A stretch of 64,000 nt of DNA from Endocalyx cinctus. Lineage: Eukaryota; Ascomycota; Sordariomycetes; Amphisphaeriales; Apiosporaceae. The stretch lies in contig BCKC01000006.1 of the NCBI GenBank assembly GCA_001600455.1, positions 620,001-684,000 on the forward strand, read 5' to 3'. The translations under genes and the position numbers were made by a program. The notes beneath the pieces were generated by a model. It was not told the DNA's origin. It did no database searches and saw nothing but the letters and a program-made list of their open reading frames with translations. Below are positions 44,972 through 57,122 of the stretch, piece by piece. The number at the start of each line of letters is the position of its first letter. The stretch's first letter is position 1.

Positions 44972-47900
44972 ATGGCTCGAATATCGTATTTCCTGACAGG
45001 CGTAGCTGTGCTACTAGCCACCCGAGTCACGGCCGATGATCTCCTAACACCCAAACATGAAGCTGGTCGATGTGCTATGAGAGGGCACTGCGGTAAGAAG
45101 GGTTGGTTCGGAAAACCTCTACCTTGTATCGATAACGGCTTAGCAACCACGCCCGACGATGCATTTGCCAAAGAAATCGAGGAGTTATGTGGTCCTAAAT
45201 GGAAAGGAAGTGATGTCTGTTGTAATGCTGAGCAAGTAAGTAAATTTACCTTCTTTTCTTAGATGATTTTCCCCTCATCAAGACTTACCATGATGATTTC
45301 CTAGGTCGATGCCCTCAAATCCTCTCTTTCAACTCCGAATCAAATCATCGGTGGCTGCCCCGCCTGCAAAGAAAACTTCTACAACCTATTTTGCACATTT
45401 ACCTGCTCGCCCGACCAGTCGCTATTCGTCAACGTTACCCGATCGCAACAAGTAAGCGGCAAGACCGCCGTCGCCGAGCTCGACCAGTTGATTACGGAGG
45501 AGTATGGCGAGGGGTTTTACAACAGCTGCAAAGATGTCAAGTTCGGCGCGAGTAACGCGAGAGCTATCGATTTCATCGGCGGCGGTGCCTCTAATTATAC
45601 GCAACTCTTGAAGTTTCTCGGCAAGGAGCAAACTATCGGCTCGCCCTTCCAGATGAACTTCCCTCAGACGTACACGGAACCGGATATGGCGCCGCGCGAA
45701 ATGAAACCGAAGAAATGTAATGACGAAGATCCCAACTTCCGCTGTGCTTGTGTCGATTGCCCCGTCGTGTGTCCCGAGCTTCCGGCCGTTAAGGAAGCTG
45801 GATCTTGTCGCGTGGGCGTATTACCGTGCTTGACATTTGCCTCCATTTTCACGTACGGCATGCTGCTATTTTTGTTTGGCGTTGCTATTGTCGGGCACAT
45901 CGCATGGATTAGATACGCACGGAGACGAGATGAGCGAATTCGACTCTTGCAAAGCACCGAGCCTAGTGATGATGAAGACGAGGGCGATCTTGTTCGCAAT
46001 GGCGCCATGTACGATCGACCCACTAAGAATTATCCCATCAACACCTGGTGCGATACCGCTTTCAGCAAACTAGGTCATTTCTGTGCCAGGTTCCCAGGAG
46101 TCACTATCACGACTAGTCTTATTATTGTGATAGTTCTGAGCGTTGGATGGATCAAATTTGAAGTAGAGAAGCAACCCGAACGTCTGTGGGTTAGCCCAGA
46201 CTCTGCTGCTGCTCAAGAGAAAGCTTTCTTCGATGAACACTTCGGTGCTTTCTATCGCGCCGAGAAGATTTTCCTCGTCAACGACACTAATCCTGCTCAG
46301 ACCGGCCCAGTCTTGAGTTACGAGGTGTTGGAATGGTGGTCCGCCGTCGAGCGTAATATCACGCAACTGAAGGGTGATCGGTTCGGAACGACTTTCCAGG
46401 ATGTTTGCTTGAAGCCAACTGGCTCCGCCTGTGTTGTTCAGTCGCCTACTATCTATTATGATGGTTCTAAGAAGTGGGAGCCTCGTTTCCGGATTTGCGC
46501 CGAATCCCCTGTTGAATGTCGACCAGATTTTGGACAGCCCGTCGAACCTAACATGATCTTGGGCGGTTACGACAGTATTGATGAGGTTACTGAGGCCCCG
46601 GCCATGACTGTAACTTGGGTTGTTAACAACTTCCCCGAGGGAAGTGGTGAGCTTGCTCGTGTTCAAGACTGGGAACAGGCCCTGAAAAACCGACTTCTTC
46701 TGGCACAAGATGAAGCAGCTGGCTTTGGCCTCCGACTCTCTTTCTCGACAGAGATTAGTCTTGAGGAAGAACTGAACAAATCTACCAACACTGACGCTAA
46801 GATTGTTGTCATCAGCTATATCGTCATGTTCATCTACGCTTCTCTCGCATTAGGTTCGTCTAGCATGACCTTCCGTGAGTTGATTAGGAACCCAGCGGTA
46901 GCACTGGTACAAAGCAAGTTCACTCTTGGTCTTGTTGGTATCATCATCGTTCTCATGTCCATTTTATCCTCCATTGGGCTCTTCTCCTGGGCGGGTATCA
47001 AAGTGACTTTAATCATTGCCGAGGTGATCCCCTTCATCGTCTTAGCTGTTGGTGTCGACAACATCTTCCTCATCGTGCACGAATTTGAACGTGTGAACGT
47101 TAGTCATCCGGATGCGGTGGTGGAAGAGCGAGTAGCCAAGGCTCTCGGCCGTATGGGTCCTTCGATTCTCTTCTCTGCCATTACCGAGACGGTCTCTTTT
47201 GCCCTCGGTGCCTTTGTAGGGATGCCAGCCGTGAGAAATTTCGCTATCTACGCTGCCGGCGCTGTTCTTATCAACGCCCTACTTCAGATGACGTTATTCA
47301 TATCCATTCTTTCTCTGAACCAGATGCGAACCGAAGACCACAGAGCGGATTGTTTCCCGTGTATCCAAGTCAAGGCCGCGCGCATTCACCTCAACGGTAC
47401 AAATGGTCACGCTGGTGCTCGCCCGTTCGATATCCCAGATGAAAGCTTATTGCAGCAAATCATTCGCAAGCACTATGCGCCGGCTTTGCTTGGCAAGAAA
47501 GTTAAGGCTGCCGTCGTCGCCATCTTCCTTGGACTTCTCGCTGCTGGAGTTGCGCTTATCCCGTATGTCAAGCTGGGTCTAGACCAGCGGGTTGCGATCC
47601 CTGACGGGTCTTATCTGATTGATTACTTCAACGATGTATACGACTACTTGGATGTAGGTCCACCCGTATACTTCGTCACGCAAGATATGAACGCGACGAC
47701 ACGTGAGGACCAGCGTAACATTTGTTCGCGTTTCAGCACATGCGAGACTATGTCCCTCACAACGGTACTAGAGCAAGAGCGCAAGCGAGAGGATGTCTCC
47801 TACATCGTCAGTCCAACTGCAAGCTGGATTGACGACTTCTTCTTGTGGTTGAAGCCCGAGAACACGGCGTGCTGTAGGGAGAACGGCAAAGTTTGCTTCG

Positions 47901-48859
47901 GCGACCGAACTCCGTCTTGGAATATCACCCTCGATGGCATGCCCGAAGGGGATGAGTTTGTCCACTACCTTAACAAGTGGCTCGCGGCCCCTACTACCGA
48001 GTTATGTCCCCTTGGAGGACGAGCTGCCTATGGTCAGGCTGTCGTGGTGGATACTGAGGCGACCAACGTGCCTGCGAGCCACTTCCGTACTTCTCACAGC
48101 CCTCTTCGTAGCCAAGAGGATTATATCAACGCCTACGCCTCGGCCCGTCGCATCGCGAATGAAGTCAGCGAGAGAGTTGGTGTGAAGGTGTTCCCGTACA
48201 GCATCTTTTACATATTCTTTGATCAGTATGCCGATATCGTTAACCTAACCGGTACCCTTCTCGGCTCGGCAGTCGCAATCATCTTCGTCGTAGCTTCTAT
48301 CCTCTTAGGCTCCCCTATCACCGCTCTCGTTGTCACGGTCACGGTAGTGATGACGGTGGTCGATATCATCGGCGCCATGGCGGTGTTCGACGTATCTTTG
48401 AACGCCGTATCCCTGGTGAACCTGATCATCTGCGTGGGAATCGCGGTAGAGTTCTGCGCTCACATCGCTCGAGCCTTTACCTTCCCGTCGGGCTCGGTGA
48501 TGGAGCGAGCCAAGAACCGATTCCGCGGCCGAGACGCGCGGGCCTGGACCGCCATGGTCAACGTGGGCGGCTCCGTGTTCAGCGGTATCACAGTGACCAA
48601 GCTCCTGGGTGTCTGCGTGCTCGCCTTCACCCGGTCCAAGATCTTTGAGATCTACTACTTCCGTGTCTGGCTCGCGCTCGTCGTCTTCGCCGCCACGCAC
48701 GCCTTGATCTTCCTCCCCGTCGCCTTGTCGCTCCTCGGTGGCGGCGGTTACGTCGACCCCGAGAGTGAAGGCGGTCTCGTGGAGGACTTGGCTAACAGAC
48801 GGTATAGATCGCTAGTTCCAGACGATGCTAGTGATTCCGAGGAAGACTACGATGATTGA
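44972..48859 (+). CDS. NCR1: NPC1-like intracellular sterol transporter (Ncr1)
   Basis: Moves sterol from the vacuolar/lysosomal lumen into the limiting membrane. Two exons, 44972-45235 and 45305-48859, encode 1272 aa, the usual fungal length. A signal peptide (ISYFLTGVAVLLATRVTA) is followed by the cysteine-rich N-terminal sterol-binding domain (CAMRGHCGKKGWFGKPLPC, ACKENFYNLFCTFTCSPDQS). A first membrane helix (SIFTYGMLLFLFGVAIVG), a luminal domain, and the sterol-sensing domain (about residues 630-790: VMFIYASLALGSSS, LIIAEVIPFIVLAVGVDNIF, SILFSAITETVSFALGAFVG) follow. A second RND-type half ends the protein with GIAVEFCAHIARAF and TKLLGVCVLAFTRSKIFEIY. The C-terminus is acidic (DDASDSEEDYDD) in place of the lysosomal LLNF-type signal of animals. 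Confidence 0.97.
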
Positions 48860-49608
48860 ACAAGATGACAACATACCCGACTACAAGTTATTTCCTAATT
48901 TCTTTTTACTATACGTGTAACAGTGCAGAGGTATACAATACAAACTTACATACACTTCAAAGACAGATAATAAGTGCCTTTTATGTATGTTTGGAAGCAA
49001 GATCAAACACGAGTACTTTGTTTGAGGTGTGTTTTTTAAACAAATAACAATAGGTTTTCATTCTTTTTTTGTTGGTTACTTAACCCTGAACCCCCAGTAT
49101 AAGCGTTTTACTTTACTGTCTTTTCCATAAGAGTGTATCAAAGTTAAAGAAGCAAAGCGAAAACATTGGGCGGAACTGATGGGATGGGGGATCGGATAGG
49201 TTGGGATGGGGTTGGAATTCGGAAAGCGACTTTTGTCTTGTCTCGTTCAAGTGTATAATGTAAATATAAGGGACTTGATATAATATAAAAACAATAAACG
49301 AAAAAAATATTAAAAAAGCCAGCTTGATTTGAGGTTTTACTGTTGTTTGGATTGATTTTTGACGACGACTTAAAGTCGAGGTATGTGTGTGTTTTATATC
49401 TTGGATCTATGTATATACCCTCCGTCTAACCTACTAGTTTAGGATATAAAAGAATAGACAACATGTCTTCTATTCCGACAAAAGACATATACTCAAACAT
49501 AACATAGCATGAACATTTCCATACACTCTTTTCCACCCCCCCCCCTCTACTCCTCTTCACTTTCCCGTATATATCCATCCGCCCCTTCTTTTTTCCTCTT
49601 GGCCTAAC
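48860..49608. other. Convergent 3' spacer
   Basis: Shared 3' flank between the NPC1-like gene (+) and the CUE/Smr gene (-). AT-rich, with no supported gene. A C-rich tract (about 49536-49546) lies in the presumed 3' flank of the CUE/Smr gene. Confidence 0.5.
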
Positions 49609-51646
49609 TTATTTCATCCTCCCCACAACAAGAAAAGATCCAGTCCCAACCTCGACCTTCCACCCATCCGCGACGAGGGCCTTAAAAACATGAGTCCTCA
49701 GCCTGGACTTACCATCGGCGCTATGTCTACCCAAGCCCGTAACGACGGTAAACCCATCCCCTCCTCCTCCGCCCTTCTCCCTCCCTCGCGCCTTATCCAA
49801 CTGTCTACGATCGAACGAGTCGTCCCACCACCTCCGGACCCGATCGAGCGCTATATCGACCCCGTCCGAGACGATGACGCCGTGGAGGTCGATCGAAGTG
49901 GGGGTGCTGCTCCGATCGACCAACAGGTGCGCTTCGGCCGTCGTCGCGGCGCGGAGCCGCTCGTTTTGGGCGTGGCCCCGGTCGGCGTAGTAGGCGGCCG
50001 CTTGCCGGTACAGGGGGTTGGATTTCCCTTTGCGGAAGGAGGTCGATGCGGAGGCGAACGAGTGGTTGCGGGACGTGGTGAGGTCCACGGTGGAGTTGGA
50101 TAACGACGAGGATAATGACGACGAGGACGACGTTACCGCCGATAATCTGGAGGCTAGGAGGGGGATGTCGTTGGGGTTGCGGAGGAGGGGGACCGAGGCC
50201 TTGTTGATTGTTTTGGTTTTCGACTTCGGGCTCTTGGACCTGCCGGAAATGTCGATCACGGTCGGGGTCGCGGGCGAACCCGGGGATAATAAGGCATCGC
50301 CCACCGGGGAGGCGACGACGCTGTAAGATACGTCGTATTTCAGGTACGACGGTTTTTCGTAGTAGTCCGCTAGCACGTTGATCACATCGAGAGCCGATGT
50401 CTCGGAAGGACAGAGGTCGAATATGGGATCAAAGTATTGACGAGGAACCCAAGTGATCTTATCAGCTTGCGCTTGCGCTTGGGTGACGACTTGGTCACTC
50501 GAAGAAGAGGAATTGGTTGTCGAGTTAAACAAACCGACGGCAAGGTAATTGTCCAAAAGCTCGATTATAGCCGTACCGACAGATGCATTGTTTCGAAAGT
50601 AGAGGTCCTCTGCATCCGACGTTGATAGGCTAAAGTTCTTCGATAAGAACGAGAGATTTTCTGTGGATTTTTGTTTTAGCAACTCATTGTATAAATATAG
50701 ACCACTCCACAATCCACCCCACGGGGGTTAAAAAGGAGGTCAGGGTGCACGGGTGGGTGAAGTCTTACCATCGTGCCTCTCTTCCTCCTCCTCGTCGCGC
50801 CGCGCATCTTCATTATTCAGCAGCGGCGCAGATTTAAGAGCCGTTTTATTATTCCTGTTATTCTTATTCTTGCGACCCTTCTTCTTACGCTTACCGTGAT
50901 TATTAGCGATCGCGTCAACGCCGCCGTCATCGTCGGAAACGTAAAACCCGTCGATCCCCTTCGGCCGCTGACCCATCTGCTCGAGCCACTGCAGGTTCAG
51001 CAGCTCGTCGATAGCGAGGCTAGCGTCCCCTTTAGACTTGCGCAGCGCGGATTCGACGTCGATCGCTTTCAGCCCGACGAACATCTCGGCGAGCTGGCGC
51101 TGCTTCTCCGCGGCGGTGAGACCGTCGAAAACGCCGACGTGGATTGACGGCGGCGACGGCGACGACGGCGACGCCCAGGCCGCCGGGTTAGTACTAGTAA
51201 TAGTAGTAGGCGACTTCGAAGACGAGGAGAGGGAAGAGGCGACGCCGATCGAGGCTAGGCTCTTCGGCTGAGAGCTCGAGTCCTCGGTGGTGGTGGTCAA
51301 TCCGTCGTCGTTGCTTTTCAGATCCGATAAATCCGTCGCCGGGTCCGCGCCTTCCGCGAGGGCGACGGCGTCGTGAGCGCCCAGGCCGCTCGGGTTGAAC
51401 CCCGTGGCTTCTTCGGCTTCCACGTCCGCGGATAGCGAGAGCAGTACGCTTCTGGCGGTTGAGAAGTCGCCGGGATCGGCCAGGTCGTAATCATTCGCTA
51501 TGGACAAGATGGTGGTCTCGTCCAGAAGCGAGCTCAGCTCATCCTAGCAATGGTCATGTTTCGTCAGATAAGATATTCAGTTATGAAATTTCAACTGGGA
51601 CTTGGAATGAATGACTCACTATCAGTTTCTTTGTCGGATCTCCCAT
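49609..51646 (-). CDS. CUE, DUF1771 and Smr domain protein, Cue2-like
   Basis: Three exons on the minus strand: 51646-51620 (MGDPTKKLI), 51543-50769 and 50660-49609, giving 617 aa. A CUE domain is at about residues 157-197 (LAEMFVGLKAIDVESALRKS, GDASLAIDELL). A second CUE-like helical region follows exon 3's start (ENLSFLSKNFSLSTSDAEDL). A DUF1771-like segment (RQAAAYYADRGHAQNERLRA) precedes a C-terminal Smr domain with DLHG (525-528) and TGLGRHS (residues 575-581). This is the architecture of yeast Cue2, the endonuclease that cleaves mRNA at collided ribosomes in no-go decay, so ribosome-linked mRNA surveillance is the best inference. The intron 2 acceptor is chosen at CAG (50661): it restores the frame and the family's D-E-x-x-F-(L/I)-S pattern; the nearer AG leads to a stop. 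Confidence 0.85.
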
Positions 51647-52855
51647 GGCAAATAGCAATAGGAAATTGTACTAATATACCGGTACCACTGTTTCCAACCC
51701 AAGAAAAGGGGGGTTTTTTCTTCAAACTTGTCTGTTTGATCTTTTTTTTTTTAATATAATCTTTGAATAGATATAAATAACAATTATTCATTCAAGTGAA
51801 GAAAAATTGAGAGATGTCGTGAACGAAACACAAAGGCGGATGCATCATTGATTTTTTTGATTTGTTTTTTTTTTTTTTTCAAGACTGAATTGAGAGGAAT
51901 GATATGATCTATTTCCTCTTCTATTCCCTCTTTCTGGTATAAGAAAATATTTTTGACGTGTCGACAAGAGAAAGAAAAAATAATTAAAGAAAAAAAAAGA
52001 TAAATGAGAAGGAATAAATTTTAATCAAAAAGCAAAGGCTGAAATCATCATGGCATTCTCTACATGTTTATCATAACGCGACCAGTGAATGATAAGGAAA
52101 ATAAGATTAATGACGGCTCGGCGACGTTGATCATCAAAGAAATCGAACATCGGCATTATTGCGATCGACGGACAGTTGACAGTTGTCGGGAGAAATTGCC
52201 AGATGATATTATATTTACTTACTCGTAGGTTACTTAAGTAATACAACAAACGGATGTTGGTGTTGGTAAGGTATACGATATGAGACGATCCCTGACTTTT
52301 TTATTTTTCCACGTCTTTCTTCTTCTTCTTTTTTTTTTTTTTTTTCATATTCTGGAAGAGGATGAACTATACCCTAGGCAGTATAGATTCCAATTATTTT
52401 GGTATCATAATCAATAATTCACTGAAGCAGAAGGATATCGCGAAGTGCCATATATCCACGATAAAATAGATCTGAGGGGAAAATGAGTTGTGTTGGTTTG
52501 TAGATTAGTTGAACACGTGCTCCATCTGCCTATCTGTTGGTTCTATATTCATAAGCACCTTCATTTTGACCAAAAGTCAATCATATCTATTATGCGACGT
52601 ACGAATCTGCCGCCCTTCCTAACGCTATGGTATCCTGTGCTATGCAGTTGAACAAACATAAAATATTGGGGGAGAGAGAGAAAAAAAAAAAAAAAAAAAA
52701 AGTAAAGAAGAATGAAGGCTCTAAATAATACAGATGAAAAGGATTGCCAAAGACCAATAAAAGCTCCTATCTAAATAATACAGAAAGGGAGGGGGGAGCT
52801 GTTGGGGTTAAGGGGGTCACGACATCAACCAGCTGATCTTGTTTTTTTTTTTTTT
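51647..52855. other. Spacer between CUE/Smr and NAPE-PLD-like genes
   Basis: AT-rich, with A- and T-tracts near 51740, 51866, 52330 and 52681. No supported ORF. It holds the promoter of the CUE/Smr gene and the 3' flank of the NAPE-PLD-like gene. Confidence 0.5.
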
Positions 52856-54348
52856 TCAAAAATTCCGCGTCTCTCCAGCATCGCAAACATCAAACACGCC
52901 CGTCTCCGGCAGCCCCTTCCTCCTGAGCGCCTCCCTCAGCAGCGCCGGAGGCTCCATCGCGGGCTCCTTCGTGAGCGCCCAGGTGCCCCAATGGATCCCC
53001 ATCGCGCGCTTGCATTTCGTGTCGCAAAAGATCTCGACGGCGTCGAACGGGTTCGCGTGCATGTGCGACATGAGGCGGCGCGGGTCGTACGCGCCGATCG
53101 GGATCAGCCCGAGGTCGACCGGGCCCAGCCGCTCGCCGATCTGCCGAAACTGCGGGCAGCGGGGCAGGTGCTCGTACTCCGGGCCGTAGTCGTCCCGCCC
53201 CGCGGGCACCTTGAGGACCGTCCGGTACCCCGTGTCGCCGCCGAACCAGACCGTCTTCTGGTCGTCGGCCTGCGTTCCCGACCGGACCCCCCACGACGCC
53301 CACAGGGTCGTGTCCCGGTCGAAGGGGGTGCGACCCGAGGTATGCTGGCAAGGCAGGCACGTGATCGTAGCTTTGATGTTTTTCTCCCCCGCCTTCGCCG
53401 TCTTTTCGTCGCCGCCGCCGTCTCGAGGCGTGAGCGTGACCTCCCTCTCCTCCCACCAATCCATCTCGGTCACGTTCTCGATACCGCCCTGCTTGAACCA
53501 CTTCTCGAGGCCGAGGCCGACGAAGAAGTGGGCGTTCGGGTGGTGCTTCTGGACCTCCCGGACGGACGGGTACGACAGGTGGTCGTAGTGGCTGTGGCTG
53601 ATGACGACGGCGTCGACGAACGGCAGGTCCGCGATGGCGCACGGCGGCTTCGTGTACCGCTTCAGGAACCGGAGCTCCACCGGCGCGCAGCAGTCCTCGA
53701 ATACGGGGTCGAACAGGACCCGCAGACCCGACGGGTACTCGACGTAGTAGCAGGCGTGGCCTAACCACGTGGCCCGCAGTTCTGATGAGGAGGAAGAAGG
53801 AAAACGGGTTTCGAGGAACTTGGGCTCAACCACGTTCACGTGATTATCCTCTATTTTAGGTACCTTCCATTCTTCCATACCGAACAAGACCTTGCTACAT
53901 ATTACGCACTACAAGTTAGTACTTGAAATATTTTTTTTTTGTCTCTCTCGTCCTAATTTCCGTAAGGCAACACTATATAAAAGTTGACCGAAAAAAAAAA
54001 AAAAAAATCATATACGCACAAAGGAAAAGACGCCAGGTCCCAAAAGGGAGGAAATTCATAAGACGGGTGAGGATTCTTAAATTTGACGGTCTCGCCTCGG
54101 CGATTACGGACGTGATGCGCCTTATTATCCGGGTCGACGACGGTACCCACCGGCGGCGCGACGGTGCAGGCGTACGCCGCCACGGAGACGACTACGGCGG
54201 TCGTTGACATGGTGGCCAACGAAGCTCTGAGGGCGTAAGGTGATGTTTTAATTCTTGTTGATGCTGATGCTGATGATGACGAGGATGACGGGAATAACGC
54301 AGGCCGAGCAGCGAATCGAGAGAGGGATTGGATAAGTGGACGACGCAT
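52856..54348 (-). CDS. NAPE-PLD-like metallo-beta-lactamase-fold phospholipase (Fmp30-like)
   Basis: Predicted N-acyl-phosphatidylethanolamine-hydrolysing phospholipase D of the metallo-beta-lactamase superfamily, probably mitochondrial as in yeast Fmp30. Two exons on the minus strand, 54348-54020 and 53894-52856, give 455 aa. The N-terminus is basic and Ser-rich (MRRPLIQSLSRFAARPALFP), resembling a mitochondrial presequence, and is followed by a hydrophobic segment (MSTTAVVVSVAAYACTV). Then comes AHHVRNRRGETVKFKNPHPS. The intron join gives LASFPFKVLFGMEEW. The core shows ATWLGHACYYVEYPSGLRVL and the zinc motif VISHSHYDHLS (His210, His212, Asp214, His215). Next are CLPCQHTSGRTPFD, WFGGDTGYR, IPIGAYDPR, HANPFDAVEIF and MGIHWGTW, all family hallmarks. 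The intron has a perfect TACTAAC branch point. Confidence 0.9.
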
Positions 54349-55405
54349 TTAAAATGGTTTGAAAATGCAACTTCTAGAAGAGGAAGAAATGAGGAGAATA
54401 AGCCAAAGGTGTAAGTTTATATATATGTGTGTGAGTGTGAGTGTATGTGTGTATATTCCTATGTACTTTCTTCTGCCTGGAGACTATTACGGACTTATGT
54501 CATATACTAAAAAGGAGAGAATAGAAAGCTTATAAACATTAATTCATCCGTCTACCTATTTAATCATAATTACCCGCCCATACAATTTTTGACGAATGCG
54601 AACCCTTTCTGCAACAGAAACGAATGGAGAACAGCTGAAAAAGAAAGCCGTCGTAAAATCCGAACCGAGTGTTTACTGGTAGAGGAAAACACCGCTATAG
54701 GTAGGGTATAACCTCGCTCTTAAGTCCGCTCTCTTTTGCGTCTTTTCCGAGGGCGGGTCTAACTCAGCTGGGGACTTGCGGACTTCTCAATTACCCCGAC
54801 TGCGGATTAACTAGGATGGAATCGTCTTAGGGTTCGTAGTCAGATATTATACGTATGCACGTTGGAGACCGTATTCTACCACGTCACTACTAAGACGGTC
54901 TACGTAATAATAATAATAATAGATAGGCGCATTCATTTATGATTCATAACCTAATAAGGACTTATATACGGAGCATGCATAGCAGCGTAAGCAGGCTGGT
55001 AGGTTGCATCTCTCTTTTTCTGCTCCCTTATCCTCAAGCTTATCCTCGAGTAGTTAGCTGTAATTATATAGTGACAGTATTTAGGTTATAAATAAATTAT
55101 GTTCGGATCGAATACCGCACTGTAATCTCTGCGAGAAGAGAGACCTTTTTATCTTATTCCTTCAATTCCTTCAAGAATAGATAGACGAATCAATGCACAA
55201 TCCATTCTCTTTAATACTTTTTACACGCTCTATTATAATTATCTAATGTTTCTTTGGGCTAATCATTTATGATTCTTCTGGTATAACCTCTTATGTGATC
55301 CAATCCAGGCTCTCTCCATCCTCGACTTTTTTTCATGTAAACGCTCAAACTTCAGCCCTAGCTCGCTACTTCTACTCCTCGGAGATAAAATAACCCTACT
55401 AATCG
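54349..55405. other. Spacer
   Basis: Promoter side of the NAPE-PLD-like gene. AT-rich with a TG repeat near 54420-54450; no supported gene. Confidence 0.5.
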
Positions 55406-55939
55406 TCAAACAAGTCGGAAAAGAGCACTCAATTTACATGCCACCAGAGTCCATCCGGATACACCGAACAATTCCCGCCCCCGTATAAATCCTAACGTAG
55501 TATGATTCAGCATAGCGGCGGCCAGCCAAACCCGGATGACCTGGCATAGAGACAGCACGTCACGAGAGCGGTATTTCCTCAGCAACGGCGCGAAAACTGC
55601 TCGGTACAGGAGGCCGTTCTCACTTATCGGTTTACGGGTCCAAAGGAGGTAGACGAGCCAGACAAGAAAGATAAAGCCGCTCGTTTGGGGCAGGTCGCGA
55701 AGCGTGGATTGCAGCACGGGGAATTCCTCGTCGTCCTCGTCCTCGTCGAAACCGAATCTATATAAAATTTCGTAGTCCGTCGGCGAGGCCGTCGGAAACA
55801 TGCGGAAGGTCGTCGAGGTAGGTAAAATGCGAATACGCTCCAGGAAATAGGTTTCCGTGCGCGCGGCTTGGTTGATGGCGAGGCTTATCGCGATGTCCAT
55901 GGCTCGGAGAACCGTGTAACCCGTTTTCAAGAGTACCAT
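55406..55939 (-). CDS. Unknown protein with one likely membrane segment
   Basis: A single 177-aa ORF from ATG, of good coding-like composition, between two spacers. I recognise no family. There is an acidic stretch in the middle (FDEDEDDEEF, about residues 64-73), a hydrophobic segment at about 87-101 (SGFIFLVWLVYLLW) and a basic, amphipathic C-terminal region (LLRKYRSRDVLSLCQVIRVW, AAAMLNHTTLGFIRGRELFG). It could be a membrane-associated accessory protein or a species-specific gene. Confidence 0.45.
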   Translation of the reverse strand: MVLLKTGYTVLRAMDIAISLAINQAARTETYFLERIRILPTSTTFRMFPTASPTDYEILYRFGFDEDEDDEEFPVLQSTLRDLPQTSGFIFLVWLVYLLWTRKPISENGLLYRAVFAPLLRKYRSRDVLSLCQVIRVWLAAAMLNHTTLGFIRGRELFGVSGWTLVACKLSALFRLV

Positions 55940-57122
55940 ATTTATTTTATGACTTGGCAGAGCCGGGTTTCTTTTTCTGAATATATCTTCGTTTTGGTTT
56001 TTTGATATTCTGTTTTAGGTAAACGTAACTTGAATAATATATCTGAAAAAAAAAAAAAAACGTGGTGTTTAAAACAAACGAATTTGGTCAAAGTTACTGA
56101 TCCGATAATTATTTTACCTCGGAGATGGAACTGAGTACAAGTGTGAAATATGTCTGGTATATATACTATCCCATTTATCTTAGGAGAGGAACTGGTTTAT
56201 GGGTAAGAACGATGGGAGACTTTGTAGTATTCTATCTCCAGTGCCCTAATCGCTGGAGGCTGGAGGGTTGACGCTATTCATCCTCGCGTGTTCAAGGCCT
56301 TTTTTTTTTCTTTCTTTTTTGGGTAACCGCATTCGCACGACGACTGTTGCCGTCCATCCAAGTAACAGGTAGTGCTTGACGCCTTTTCGTGATAGCGGAA
56401 AGAATGATGATAGTTTGATATTGCGTGAGGCGGCTAGTGGAAGGTTTATATCTGTTCGCGACGGCCGTATTATGAGTTAGTCTGACCACTACAGCTGCCA
56501 GAGATGACTTATAACGTGATCCGGGGAGAAATATCCATCATATGGATATCCATGGATATACACTAGGGAAATCTGGGCTCTGGTCGTAACTAATTAGTTA
56601 TATCATAACGCTTTCATAACGCTTGACTGATGAATAACTGAGCCGAGCCTGGGTAAAAGCGGCAAACACACAAGTCAATATAAATCATATAATCTAGCCT
56701 GCCTAGTAGATGGGCAGACGATAACTACTCCGAGTATGACTTGCATGACCGGAAATTCGAGGAAACCGACTAAAATTCAGCGCTATCTAGCTACTTGTAC
56801 AATATTCGTTATTCGTAAGGTATGCTACTTGCTTTTTTGTCGCAAGTCTACGAATGCTGTTTATCGCTACCTTACAAGCTACCGTTTTCGCCCCGTAACC
56901 GATGTAAAAACCGCCTGCGCTCCATACTCTTGTTTTCCTTTTTGTGCATATGAAATCTAACATCCACGCTCGTAGGTCATAAACAATATAGAGATCAACT
57001 AGATAGGCTTTGCGCAGCACCATCCCAGTAAATCAATACCTCCCATTATGACCCTAAACAACTTAAAATCAAATGAACGCGCTATTAAGTTTCCGCTTGT
57101 GCCAGACTAGATCGAGTGCGTA
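55940..57122. other. Spacer
   Basis: 3' flank of Argonaute and promoter side of the 177-aa ORF. Contains overlapping short palindromes around 56539-56554 (ATCCATGGAT). No supported gene. Confidence 0.5.

Noticed and set aside
52802..53764. 320-aa plus-strand ORF opposite the NAPE-PLD-like gene
   Set aside because: Shadow frame; the minus strand holds the HxHxDH enzyme.
25979..54348. A single lipid-metabolism gene cluster (glycerol kinase, Opi3, NPC1, NAPE-PLD)
   Set aside because: The genes are housekeeping, on both strands, widely spaced and interrupted by unrelated genes; shared theme is probably coincidence.
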